Origin: Armatimonadetes bacterium Uphvl-Ar2
GTDB taxonomy: Bacteria; Armatimonadota; Fimbriimonadia; Fimbriimonadales; Fimbriimonadaceae
NCBI GenBank assembly: GCA_002162095.1
Contig: CP021424.1
Location: forward strand, 2,418,001 to 2,482,000
Direction: 5' to 3'
DNA length: 64,000 nt
Below, piece by piece: positions 43,574 to 51,490 of this stretch. Position 1 is the stretch's first letter; the number at the start of each line of letters is the position of its first letter. Made by a program: the position numbers and the translations under genes. The notes below the pieces were generated by a model. It did no database searches and was not told the origin of the DNA. It saw only the letters and a program-made list of their open reading frames with translations.

Positions 43574-44536
43574 CTAGGCGTGGATGCCGATGCGGCGGCG
43601 GTTCATGGTGTCCCGCCGCTCCATCAAGCCTAGTCGCACCATCAGCACCGTCAGCGCCAGTAGAACAACCCCATTCAGGAAGATGACAATGGGCTGCGCC
43701 AAATAGACCGGCCGAGTGATGGGGGTGGTGAACAGCATGGCCAGGTTGAGCCCCGCCAGAGTAAAGCCCACGCGCTCGCCTTGCCGCGCCCCCAGGTGCA
43801 TTCGCGTCATGCTGGGGTGCACGGCCAGCGGCGGGAGGAGGGTGTCACCGATCTCTTCTGGCGTGGCCTGGATCCATTCGCGCACGGCCCGGTGGAACGC
43901 ACCGGCGCGTCGGCGCACATCATGGTCCTCAAAGGGGTCAATCATCTGGATGTGCAAGCGCGCCGTCTCCTCATGCCCGGGGATCGGGATCATCATCGGC
44001 GCGCCGAAGGCCACGTCACGCGGGCGGGCATCCTGCGGCCACAGGGCCACCGGCGGCAGATCGTGCCGGGCGATGTGAAAGGCGGTATGCAGCCCCTTGA
44101 AGTACAGCGTGTCTTGGTCAATCCAGCAAAAGCCTTCGTCCGTACCGGTGATGGTCGGCCCCTGGGCCACGGCAATCCCGCACGGCACCGCCCGCTCGTT
44201 GGGCAGGCGCTTGCGCAGAGCCCCTAGCCCCCCGCCATTCTCGATCACGTTGGTCATGCGGCGGTAGATCACCCACAAAATGGCTTGCGGCACCGCGATA
44301 GCAATGAGCGCCTTGAGGTGGGTGGCGAGCAGCACGTCGCCGGTCTGAGAGAACCGGGCGACCATCAGCAAGTACGCCACGCCCATCACGAGAAAACCGA
44401 ATGTGAGGACTCGCTGCCAGGCGAGGTCAAAGCCGTTGCTCAGGCGGCCCTCCTTGCCCCGGCTGGCCACGCGCCACGTAGCGACGGGTACTTGGCTGTC
44501 ATCTGATGAGAGACCGGGGCCGGGCGTCATCCTCAT
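43574..44536 (-). CDS. Hypothetical membrane protein
   Basis: 320 residues (318 if ATG 44530 is used). Two helix pairs are visible: about 47-95 (LTFGFLVMGVAYLLMVA, LIAIAVPQAILWVIYR) and about 265-305 (LNLAMLFTTPI, PIVIFLNGVVLLALTVLMVRLG). Between them is a cytoplasmic-type domain of about 160 residues with beta-rich content (GIAVAQGPTITGTDEGFCWIDQDTLYFKGL). No family recognised. GAGGAGG lies just upstream, and TACCAT 8 bases before ATG 44536. Confidence 0.6.
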   Translation of the reverse strand: MRMTPGPGLSSDDSQVPVATWRVASRGKEGRLSNGFDLAWQRVLTFGFLVMGVAYLLMVARFSQTGDVLLATHLKALIAIAVPQAILWVIYRRMTNVIENGGGLGALRKRLPNERAVPCGIAVAQGPTITGTDEGFCWIDQDTLYFKGLHTAFHIARHDLPPVALWPQDARPRDVAFGAPMMIPIPGHEETARLHIQMIDPFEDHDVRRRAGAFHRAVREWIQATPEEIGDTLLPPLAVHPSMTRMHLGARQGERVGFTLAGLNLAMLFTTPITRPVYLAQPIVIFLNGVVLLALTVLMVRLGLMERRDTMNRRRIGIHA

Positions 44537-44604
44537 ACCTCCTCATGGTACACCGAACCTTGAGCATTTCCTCGGGGTTCGCCGGAAATCCCGGGGGTTG
44601 AACG

Positions 44605-44610
44605 TAGAAT
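44605..44610 (+). promoter_or_regulatory. -10 element (TAGAAT), leaderless start
   Basis: TAGAAT followed by 8 bases and the ATG at 44619. Confidence 0.6.
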
Positions 44611-44618
44611 TTCGTGTG

Positions 44619-45719
44619 ATGACCGGCACACCCCACGCTTTTCACGGCGGCGCATCGTTCGAGGCCATCGGCACCGACTTTGCCGATCTCGCCCGGCGCA
44701 CCGAGGTGATTGACGCCGATGTGCTGGATGCCTGGTATCCGCCGGCCCCCGAAGTGGTGGCCGAAATCCACGTCCACCTGGAGTGGCTGATGAAGACCAG
44801 CCCGCCCACCCACGGTGATGGGCTGCGCGCCGCCATTGCCGCCATGCCGGGCCTGACCCCCGCCCACATTCTGCTGGGCAGCGGCACCAGCAGCCTGATG
44901 TACCACGCCCTGCCGCAGCTGGTGCAGCACGGCCAGCGGGTGTGCCTGCTGGACCCGATGTACGGGGAATACGACCACTTGTGCGGCCAAGTGATCGGCG
45001 CGGAGATTGTGCGGGCGGAGCTGAGCGAGGCGGATGACTTTGCCCCCGACCCGGACCAAATCGCGAAGGCCGCCCAGGGTTGCCGCCTGCTTATCATGGT
45101 CAACCCGAACAGCCCCACCGGACGGACGATGAGCTCAGAAGGTCTGCAAAGGCTGCTCAGCCAGCTACCCCAAGACATCACGGTGTGGATTGACGAGACC
45201 TACATTGATTTTGCGCCGGGGGTGCCCAGCGCCGAGCCCCTGGTGGCCACCGACCCGCGCCTGATCGTCTGCAAGTCCATGAGCAAGTTCTTCGGGCTGA
45301 GCGGCCTGCGGGTGGGCTACCTCGCCGCCGACCCCGCCCGCATCGCGCCGTGGGAAGCCTACAGCCCGCCCTGGAGCGTGGGATTGCTGGCCCAAGTGGC
45401 GGCCGTGCGCGCCCTGCAGCACTACGATTACTATGCCAAACGCGCCGAGGAAACCCATGCGCTGCGCAACACCCTTGCCCACGAACTGAGCCAAATCCCC
45501 GGCCTGGAACCCCTGCCCAGCGACACCAACTTCCTGCTCATCCGCACCCAGCGCCCCGCCGCCGAACTGGTGGCCCAACTGAGAGAGCGCAACCTCTTTT
45601 GGCGGGATTGCGATTCGCTCAGTCCCCGGTTCCAGGGCCGGTACGTGCGCACCGCAGTGAAGGATGCCGCCACCAACGAGCGCATGGTGCAGATTGTCGG
45701 CGACGTGATGCGGGGATAA
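44619..45719 (+). CDS. Histidinol-phosphate aminotransferase-like PLP enzyme
   Basis: About 366 residues. Fold-type I aminotransferase of the HisC/CobD-like group: LGSGTSSLMYHAL, VNPNSPTGRTM, WIDETYIDFAPG, and the PLP lysine K223 in CKSMSKFFGLSGLRVGY. The final segment SDTNFLLIRT plus R-bearing YVRTAV fits HisC-type substrate binding. The ATG 44619 is chosen because TAGAAT lies 8 bases upstream and the family similarity begins after it. Next to sdaA (24-base gap), so a role in amino-acid turnover rather than histidine synthesis is possible. Confidence 0.85.
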   Translation: MTGTPHAFHGGASFEAIGTDFADLARRTEVIDADVLDAWYPPAPEVVAEIHVHLEWLMKTSPPTHGDGLRAAIAAMPGLTPAHILLGSGTSSLMYHALPQLVQHGQRVCLLDPMYGEYDHLCGQVIGAEIVRAELSEADDFAPDPDQIAKAAQGCRLLIMVNPNSPTGRTMSSEGLQRLLSQLPQDITVWIDETYIDFAPGVPSAEPLVATDPRLIVCKSMSKFFGLSGLRVGYLAADPARIAPWEAYSPPWSVGLLAQVAAVRALQHYDYYAKRAEETHALRNTLAHELSQIPGLEPLPSDTNFLLIRTQRPAAELVAQLRERNLFWRDCDSLSPRFQGRYVRTAVKDAATNERMVQIVGDVMRG

Positions 45720-45743
45720 TGGAGGGAGGAACTTCACCCCGCC

Positions 45744-47186
45744 ATGGAACGAACCCGCGAAAGCATCAGCGTCTTTGACATCTTCAAGATTGGGGTGGGG
45801 CCCAGCAGCAGCCACACCATGGGGCCGTGGCGGGCCGCCCAACGCTTTCTAAACCGCGCCCGTCGGGATGGCTGGTTCGATCGGATTCAGTCCGTCCATG
45901 TGGACCTCTTTGGCAGCCTGGCCAAGACGGGCCGGGGCCACGGCACCGACATCGCCGTGATGCTGGGCTTGATGGATGCCGACGTGGAGGCCATAGACAC
46001 CACCACCATCCCGGGCATCATCAGCGAGATCAAGTCGAAGCAGGTGCTGCGCGTGGGGGGCACCCGCGAAGTGCCGTTCACACCGATGACGCACATCGGG
46101 TTCCACGTCACCAAGACGCACCCTGGCCACCCCAATGCGCTCACGTTCCGGGCGCAGCTGGAGGGCGGGGAAGAGATGCAGGGCACCTTCTTCAGCGTGG
46201 GCGGCGGCTTTGTGGTGAGCGAAGAGCAGGATGAACCCATCGCGCGCCAGCAGGTGCAGTTGCCGTTCCCGATTGAACTCGCCGCCGATGCGCTGCGTTA
46301 CTGCGAGGAGAAGGGCACCAACCTGCCCACCCTGGTGATGCAGAACGAACTGGCCTGGCGCACCATGCCCGAAATCCGCGAGCGCCTGCGCCGTATTGCC
46401 GGCACCATGTTCGAGTGCGTGTGGCGGGGGGCGCACACTGAGGGCATCCTGCCCGGCGGGCTGAACGTCAAGCGACGCGCCGCCGCCATGAACCAAGCCC
46501 TGGTGCCCGGCGGGCCGACGGATTACGACGGCTGGCTGGCCGCCCTGCGCAGCATCGGCACGGGGTTCTCGGAGAACCTGCAGGCCGTCTCCATGTTTGC
46601 GCTGGCGGTGAACGAGGAGAACGCCGCCTTCGGCCGGGTGGTGACGGCCCCCACCAACGGCGCGGCGGGGGTTATCCCGGCGGTGCTGCTGTATATGTTT
46701 GCGGTGATGGAGCCGGAACCCGCCGACCCGTGGCGGGCGTGCGAGGAGTTCCTGCTGGTGGCGGGCGAGGTGGGGTCGCTGTTCAAGAAGGGCGCGACGA
46801 TCTCGGCGGCGATGGGCGGGTGTCAGGCCGAAATTGGCGTGAGCAGCGCCATGGCGGCGGCGGGGCTGGCCCACGTCCGCGGGGCCACGGCGGCGCAGTG
46901 CATGATGGCGGCGGAGATCGCCATGGAACACCACCTGGGCATGACCTGCGACCCCATTGGGGGGCTGGTGCAGGTGCCGTGCATCGAGCGGAACACCATG
47001 GGGGCGATCAAGGCGATCAATGCGGCCGAGATTGCGATCATCAGCGACCCGGCGGCGGCGCGGGTGAGCCTGGACGACGTGATTTCGACCATGTGGCAGA
47101 CCGCGCTGGACATGAGCGAGAAATACAAGGAGACCAGCGAGGGCGGGCTGGCGGTGCGGATTCCGGTGATTGTTCCGGAGTGTTAG
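45744..47186 (+). CDS. sdaA: L-serine ammonia-lyase, iron-sulfur type
   Basis: 480 residues, single-chain bacterial serine dehydratase converting L-serine to pyruvate and ammonia. The N-terminal regulatory half begins [26 protein letters not shown]; the catalytic half has [14 protein letters not shown] and cluster cysteines in MGGCQAEIG and MTCDPIGG followed by [19 protein letters not shown] lies about 12 bases upstream. Co-transcribed with the preceding aminotransferase. Oxygen-sensitive 4Fe-4S chemistry is known for the family. Confidence 0.96.
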   Translation: MERTRESISVFDIFKIGVGPSSSHTMGPWRAAQRFLNRARRDGWFDRIQSVHVDLFGSLAKTGRGHGTDIAVMLGLMDADVEAIDTTTIPGIISEIKSKQVLRVGGTREVPFTPMTHIGFHVTKTHPGHPNALTFRAQLEGGEEMQGTFFSVGGGFVVSEEQDEPIARQQVQLPFPIELAADALRYCEEKGTNLPTLVMQNELAWRTMPEIRERLRRIAGTMFECVWRGAHTEGILPGGLNVKRRAAAMNQALVPGGPTDYDGWLAALRSIGTGFSENLQAVSMFALAVNEENAAFGRVVTAPTNGAAGVIPAVLLYMFAVMEPEPADPWRACEEFLLVAGEVGSLFKKGATISAAMGGCQAEIGVSSAMAAAGLAHVRGATAAQCMMAAEIAMEHHLGMTCDPIGGLVQVPCIERNTMGAIKAINAAEIAIISDPAAARVSLDDVISTMWQTALDMSEKYKETSEGGLAVRIPVIVPEC

Positions 47187-47227
47187 AAAAATAGTTGCAA
47201 ATGAAACTAAATTTTTTTCGTAAAAGG

Positions 47228-47258
47228 TTGCTTTTTTTTTTTTTTTCCGTGTTACAAT
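47228..47258 (+). promoter_or_regulatory. Promoter with a 15-T homopolymer in the spacer
   Basis: A -35-like TTGCTT (47228-47233) and a -10 TACAAT (47253-47258) are separated by 19 bases, most of them part of a T15 run at 47232-47246. The -10 ends 6 bases before the ATG at 47265. Loss of two Ts would give the optimal 17-bp spacing, so repeat slippage could switch expression. Confidence 0.5.
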
Positions 47259-47264
47259 GCAGTC

Positions 47265-47801
47265 ATGAGGACAGAGACCGAGGCGAGGAGAGTTCGGTTG
47301 TCAGGGGCTCGAACTTACTCAAAAGGGGCATGGCTAACGTGTGCCGTCCTTGCGCTGGCCGGGGTGGGCTTCGCCTACCGACAAGCACCCCATCAGTTCG
47401 CCTTCGCCCCAAACAAGTCCGAAGCGGTTTGTGCAGTACCGAACACGGGGCAGAATCCTCAGGTATCGGCTCACAAAGTACTTGAAGTTGGAGACCAAGC
47501 GTTCACTAGTGAGGTCTCCGGATTGGTCCTGGTGCTTCCCTCGTGTGACACTTGTGGCAAAGCGCCGCTTTACCTGAATGCCATGAAGAATCTGAAGTTG
47601 CATGGGAAGACCAGTGTCTATATTCAAGATTTTGCCATGGCAAAGGATAAGATCGAGGGGTTTAAAGGGCAGATTCAAAGCGAAAACGATGTCGTCTACG
47701 GAGCAGGGCTATTCTTAGTGGATTCCGGTCGCATTACAAAGATTGAACGAAGCCCGGTTTTCTTTTCTGAATTCGCGCTTTCTATTGGTGAGACAGATTG
47801 A
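47265..47801 (+). CDS. Membrane-anchored thioredoxin-like protein (CxxC), accessory cluster
   Basis: 178 residues. One hydrophobic helix (about 22-38, AWLTCAVLALAGVGFAY) is followed by a soluble domain. LVLVLPSCDTCGK places a CxxC pair (C94, C97) at the end of a beta strand, as in TlpA/MauD-like thioredoxin folds; further strands (KTSVYIQDFAM, VVYGAGLFLVD) fit, though the usual cis-proline is not obvious. Probably acts outside the cytoplasmic membrane on disulfides. Sampled lines of this cluster have about half G+C, clearly below the sdaA side. Followed directly by the prepilin gene. Confidence 0.55.
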   Translation: MRTETEARRVRLSGARTYSKGAWLTCAVLALAGVGFAYRQAPHQFAFAPNKSEAVCAVPNTGQNPQVSAHKVLEVGDQAFTSEVSGLVLVLPSCDTCGKAPLYLNAMKNLKLHGKTSVYIQDFAMAKDKIEGFKGQIQSENDVVYGAGLFLVDSGRITKIERSPVFFSEFALSIGETD

Positions 47802-47802
47802 T

Positions 47803-48366
47803 ATGAAACGTCACGCTTTTACACTAGTAGAGGTGCTGGTCGTGCTTGCGATTCTTGCGATTGTGGCTACTTTGCTTTTCCCCGTTTATAGCTCATCTAA
47901 GAATGCAGCCGGGAAAGTTGTTTCGTATTCAAAATTGAAGCAGTCACATCTTGGACTGTTGCTTTATCGTGAGGACAATGGTGGTGACAACGGCCACTAT
48001 GGCAAGCCTAGTCTGATGAACCTTCCTTACGATCATTGGGTTTTTACAGACCAGGGTCAATACGGCGTCGACTGGAAGTTGCGGAGCCCGGGAGGATGCC
48101 CGCCATGGGAAGCAGAGCGAAAGGTGACAGATTTCATTTTCTCGAACCTAACAGATGATAGTGATTGGGCCACGGACGCAATACTGTACGAAGAACTTGT
48201 AGTTGTATTTGGTGACATAAGTTGCAATCCTCGAAAGGACTTCCTGGCAACCGCACCTCGGCGTACAAAAACATCCACCGCAGTACTTCTGTCTGGGCAG
48301 ATTGCCACGCGAACAGGAAGAGGAGACTTTTCGCGTTCAGGATTTTATAGCGGTCCATCCCGCTAG
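47803..48366 (+). CDS. Type IV prepilin-like (pseudopilin) protein
   Basis: 187 residues. The class III signal is short and ideal: MKRHA then FTLVEVLVVLAILAIVATLLF, with glutamate at position 5 of the mature protein, so it is a substrate for the prepilin peptidase. The C-terminal domain is small and polar (DNGGDNGHYGKP, WEAERKVTDFIF, ATAPRRTKTST), with cysteines at CPPWE and CNPRK. ATG 47803 is one base past the preceding stop; an upstream in-frame extension would break the class III signal. Low G+C like its neighbours. Confidence 0.8.
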   Translation: MKRHAFTLVEVLVVLAILAIVATLLFPVYSSSKNAAGKVVSYSKLKQSHLGLLLYREDNGGDNGHYGKPSLMNLPYDHWVFTDQGQYGVDWKLRSPGGCPPWEAERKVTDFIFSNLTDDSDWATDAILYEELVVVFGDISCNPRKDFLATAPRRTKTSTAVLLSGQIATRTGRGDFSRSGFYSGPSR

Positions 48367-48420
48367 TTTTCATAGCTTTGCTTTTCCAATTCCAATGATA
48401 AATGGAGGTTACATAACTAG

Positions 48421-48741
48421 ATGAAACACATACTGAAGTCATCTCTCGTCACTATTGCAGTCGCTGCAACGCTCTCCGCGTCATCACAACCAGGTGGTGG
48501 GTCCACAACGATTTGCTACGACGCATGCACTACTGAAAGCCCCTGCGCAACTGGGAATGCCAGGGAGCGAGGTAGGATCTACTGCAAGTCGCTTGACGTC
48601 GTCACACATTGCATCGAGTACGAGATGGTGACCTATAATTGTAAACGTGGTGGTCCAGGAGATGGCACTATAGGACGCCAGTTGGAGGAAGACGTTCGCC
48701 CTGCTGACAGCTGCGATGGATCGAACTATCGCTGCCATTAA
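48421..48741 (+). CDS. Small cysteine-rich secreted protein
   Basis: 106 residues, signal peptide about 1-22 (LVTIAVAATLSASS). The mature chain has eight cysteines (ICYDAC, SPC, IYCK, HCIEY, NCKRGG, DSCDG, YRCH), suggesting four disulfides. The even cysteine number plus a neighbouring CxxC thioredoxin-like gene fits a disulfide-stabilised exported peptide. No family recognised. TGGAGGT lies 12 bases before the ATG. AT-rich composition as in its neighbours. Overlaps the next gene by 26 bases. Confidence 0.6.
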   Translation: MKHILKSSLVTIAVAATLSASSQPGGGSTTICYDACTTESPCATGNARERGRIYCKSLDVVTHCIEYEMVTYNCKRGGPGDGTIGRQLEEDVRPADSCDGSNYRCH

Positions 48742-49363
48742 CCACTGGCCTATTGCAGCCGTCTGCGCAATGGTTTTTTTGGCCAGCGGCTGCAAAAGTG
48801 CAGAGGACCCGCGGTCCTCTGCACGCCAAAGGCTTATTGGCTGCATGACAAGGCAGGATTTACGATGTATCGTTGAGTTAACGCCGATTGAAGAACGCGA
48901 GGCAGTTGGCCTCAAAGATCCTGCACTTGCAGAGGCGTTCATTAAGTATGCGTTTGGCGAACTTAATCTGGATATGCAGGCAGTACCTGAAACTGAAGGC
49001 GTAGCAGTAAGTGAGTATCTTATCGGATATCCCTATAGTACGACATCAACACCTCGTGGTGTGTTTCGGATATATGTAAGTGGGACGGACGAGGGTGCTT
49101 TAGTTTCTGACTTCTATAGCTTGTTAATCCTCACTCTGGCGACGGATATCGGTATTCGGCGTGGCTTTGGTACTTCAGGGCCGGCCAAGTTCAGAGGCTG
49201 GGCTGATTTCTTCCAAAGGGAAGGGCCAATTCTTGAGTCCAAATTTGGGATGAAGGGCACATATGAATTACGCAACAGAGCATTCCGAAGTTGGGCTGAG
49301 TTGGAAGCTGACATGAAGCGAAGAGCTGACCGAGCCGAAGGATTAGCCACACCAGCGCGGTGA
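48716..49363 (+). CDS. Putative lipoprotein of unknown function, accessory cluster
   Basis: 215 residues with a lipobox (VFLASGC, C26) after a hydrophobic stretch. The mature domain is alpha/beta with IGCMTRQDLRCIVELTPIEE at its start (two cysteines) and no recognised family. ATG 48716 overlaps the end of the Cys-rich gene; a later ATG at 48770 (MVFLASGC) would leave too short a signal. Last gene of the low-G+C cluster, ending just before the convergent glyA. Confidence 0.6.
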   Translation: MDRTIAAINHWPIAAVCAMVFLASGCKSAEDPRSSARQRLIGCMTRQDLRCIVELTPIEEREAVGLKDPALAEAFIKYAFGELNLDMQAVPETEGVAVSEYLIGYPYSTTSTPRGVFRIYVSGTDEGALVSDFYSLLILTLATDIGIRRGFGTSGPAKFRGWADFFQREGPILESKFGMKGTYELRNRAFRSWAELEADMKRRADRAEGLATPAR

Positions 49364-49366
49364 CAG

Positions 49367-49402
49367 AAAAGTTCCTTCCACGATCCGGCCTACGCCAGGT
49401 CG
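49367..49402. terminator. Possible bidirectional terminator between the accessory cluster and glyA
   Basis: An inverted repeat CCACGA/TCGTGG overlaps the last codons of glyA. On the minus strand the hairpin is followed by AAGGAACTTTT, a weak T-run. Confidence 0.4.
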
Positions 49403-50661
49403 TGGAGGGGGAAGCGTTGCGTCACGGCGGCCACTTCGGCGCGCACGGCGGCCTGCACCGCCTCATCCTGCGGCGCGCGTAGCACCCGCGCCATCCAGCC
49501 CGCAATCAGCTTCATCTCGGCTTCGCCCAGGCCCCGGGTGGTCACGGCGGGGGTCCCCAGCCGCAGCCCGCTCGTCACAAACGGCTTTTCGGGGTCGTTC
49601 GGAATCGCGTTCTTGTTCGTCGTCATGTGCGCGGCTTCCAGCACGTCCTGCGCCACCTTGCCCGTCACCCCAAAGGGTCGCAGGTCCACCAGCATCAGGT
49701 GGCTATCGGTGCCGCCGCTCACAATGCGGAATCCCTCGGCCGTCAGCGCCGCCGCCAGGGCCTGCGCGTTCGCCTTCACCATGCGGGCGTAGTCATTAAA
49801 TTCGGGGCGCAGCGCCTCGCCGAAGGCCACCGCCTTCGCCGCAATCACGTGCATCAGCGGGCCGCCCTGCAGGCCGGGGAACACCGTCTTGTTGATCTTG
49901 GTCACGTAGTCCGCATCGCCGATGATCATGCCGCCGCGCGGCCCCCGGATGCTCTTATGCGTGGTGCTGGTGACCACCTGCGCGTGCCCCACCGGCGAGG
50001 GGTACACGCCCCCGGCGATGAGCCCGCTGTAGTGCGACATATCGCACATGTGCAGGGCGTCCACCTCGTCGGCCACCCGGCGGATAAAGGCAAAATCGAA
50101 CTCGCGGCTGTAGGCGGTGGCCCCGCTCACAATCACGCGGGGGCGGCTTTCGTGGGCGATGCGGCGCAGTTCGTCGTAGTCAATCTGCTCGTCGCTGTCG
50201 CGCACGCCGTAGGCCGCCACGTTGTAAAGCTGGCCGCTGAAGTTGACGGTGGCCCCGTGTGTCAGGTGCCCGCCGTGGGCCAGGTTCATGGCCATCAGGG
50301 TGTCGCCGGGCTTCATAAAGGTGAAGTAGGCGGCCATGTTGGCGCTGGCACCGCTGTGGGGCTGCACGTTGGCGGCTTCGGCGCCGTAGAGCTCACACAC
50401 CCGCTGGATGGCCAGGGTTTCCACCTCGTCGGCGTGGGCGCATCCGCCGTAATAGCGCTTGCCGGGGTAGCCCTCGGCGTATTTGTCGGTCAGCACGCTG
50501 CCCATGGCTTCGCGCACGGCGGCGCTGGAGTGGTTCTCGCTGGCGATGAGTTCCAGGTGGTCTTGCTGGCGCTTCACCTCGCGGTTGAGGATCGCGGCGA
50601 CGGTGGGGTCGCTTTCAGCAAGGGTCGTGCGGTGGTGGGCGGGCATCGCCGTCGAGGCCAT
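49390..50661 (-). CDS. glyA: Serine hydroxymethyltransferase
   Basis: Interconverts serine and glycine with transfer of a one-carbon unit to tetrahydrofolate. PLP lysine K236 in [14 protein letters not shown]; the N-terminal [25 protein letters not shown] and [14 protein letters not shown] are diagnostic. Length 423. Monocistronic with TAGAAT 6 bases before the ATG. Functionally adjacent to sdaA for serine/glycine turnover. Confidence 0.97.
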   Translation of the reverse strand: MASTAMPAHHRTTLAESDPTVAAILNREVKRQQDHLELIASENHSSAAVREAMGSVLTDKYAEGYPGKRYYGGCAHADEVETLAIQRVCELYGAEAANVQPHSGASANMAAYFTFMKPGDTLMAMNLAHGGHLTHGATVNFSGQLYNVAAYGVRDSDEQIDYDELRRIAHESRPRVIVSGATAYSREFDFAFIRRVADEVDALHMCDMSHYSGLIAGGVYPSPVGHAQVVTSTTHKSIRGPRGGMIIGDADYVTKINKTVFPGLQGGPLMHVIAAKAVAFGEALRPEFNDYARMVKANAQALAAALTAEGFRIVSGGTDSHLMLVDLRPFGVTGKVAQDVLEAAHMTTNKNAIPNDPEKPFVTSGLRLGTPAVTTRGLGEAEMKLIAGWMARVLRAPQDEAVQAAVRAEVAAVTQRFPLHDLA

Positions 50662-50667
50662 GCCGCT

Positions 50668-50673
50668 ATTCTA
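50668..50673 (-). promoter_or_regulatory. -10 element (TAGAAT), leaderless glyA start
   Basis: TAGAAT on the minus strand, then 6 bases (AGCGGC), then the glyA ATG. Confidence 0.65.
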
Positions 50674-50693
50674 TCCGAGAGTCCGGCTTAATC

Positions 50694-51470
50694 TCAGTCT
50701 TTGGTTGATGTTTTGAGAACCTGGTCGACAAGTTCTTCAATGCGATCAACCGTCAACTGTTGTGATACATCAAGACCTTGCTTCCCTCCAAACCACTCCG
50801 GTCTTGCGAGGATCAATTTCTGGAAGCAAGTGGACAAGCGTTGGTGTTCTAAATGCTCTGAGATAATTCTGCTGAGTTCTTCTGCTTCTTTGGTGCCTCG
50901 TTCTTGAACAGCATCAACGTACTTATCTAACTGATTTCTGACATCCTGCCATTGAGATTTCTTCTTTGTGGTCGATTGGTTGTCAGCTACTAAAACCAGA
51001 CAATCAGACGAATATTGAAGAGCAGCGTCGACCAGGAGACGACAGTTGGCCAGCAGATCTTGCCAGAGCTCTTGTTCCTTTGGGATGCGATCGAAGTCAA
51101 GGTGAGCGACCCGTTTGTCTCGCAAAATCTTAAGGTCCTTAAATGCGTCTTCAGTCTTTGAGTTAAAAGTTGGTTCAATATCAATGTGCACTAATCCGAA
51201 GAATGAACTAGTCAAACTTCTGAGCGAAAAGTGTTGCTGCTTATCGAAGAGTGATACGAGGTCAAGTATCTGCAATCTCAGCTCTGCCCGCCATAAAGAT
51301 GTGACGGTATATGAGCCTAGCTTCTCAAGCATGACTTGTCTCTCAAGAGTGGCCAGAACCAAGCCCAGCACACCTAGAACAGTCTCGAACTGCCTTTTGG
51401 ACACTTGATTTTGCTTTGCTTTATCACGTACAAGGCCGGGGAAGAAATCCTTTTCCGGATCGTTCCACAT
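50694..51470 (-). CDS. HEPN/AbiU2-like protein
   Basis: About 258 residues, mostly helical, no signal or membrane segment. A central RDKRVAHLDFDR segment fits the R-x5-H motif of HEPN-fold proteins (RNase or antiphage families such as AbiU2), and the surrounding long helices and ELWQDLLANCRLLVDAAL match that architecture; assignment is by pattern only. ATG 51470 is chosen because TAAATT ends 7 bases upstream; an upstream TTG (51479) lies on the -10 itself. A sampled line has about 52% G+C against higher values in glyA, suggesting later acquisition. A nucleotidyltransferase partner is not present. Confidence 0.55.
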   Translation of the reverse strand: MWNDPEKDFFPGLVRDKAKQNQVSKRQFETVLGVLGLVLATLERQVMLEKLGSYTVTSLWRAELRLQILDLVSLFDKQQHFSLRSLTSSFFGLVHIDIEPTFNSKTEDAFKDLKILRDKRVAHLDFDRIPKEQELWQDLLANCRLLVDAALQYSSDCLVLVADNQSTTKKKSQWQDVRNQLDKYVDAVQERGTKEAEELSRIISEHLEHQRLSTCFQKLILARPEWFGGKQGLDVSQQLTVDRIEELVDQVLKTSTKD

Positions 51471-51477
51471 AACTCTC

Positions 51478-51483
51478 AATTTA
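51478..51483 (-). promoter_or_regulatory. -10 element (TAAATT), leaderless start of HEPN-like gene
   Basis: TAAATT on the minus strand lies in the 20-base gap after the upstream PLP gene, 7 bases before ATG 51470. Confidence 0.5.
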
Positions 51484-51490
51484 CCTACGC

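Noticed and set aside
44403-44618. N-terminal extension of the HisC-like aminotransferase (72 codons)
   Set aside because: It has no family similarity, overlaps the divergent membrane-protein gene, and the -10 TAGAAT 8 bases before ATG 44619 argues for the shorter form.
47187-47264. T-rich tract after sdaA as its intrinsic terminator
   Set aside because: There is no stable hairpin before the T-runs, and the T15 run fits better as a promoter spacer ahead of a -10. Terminator function cannot be excluded entirely.
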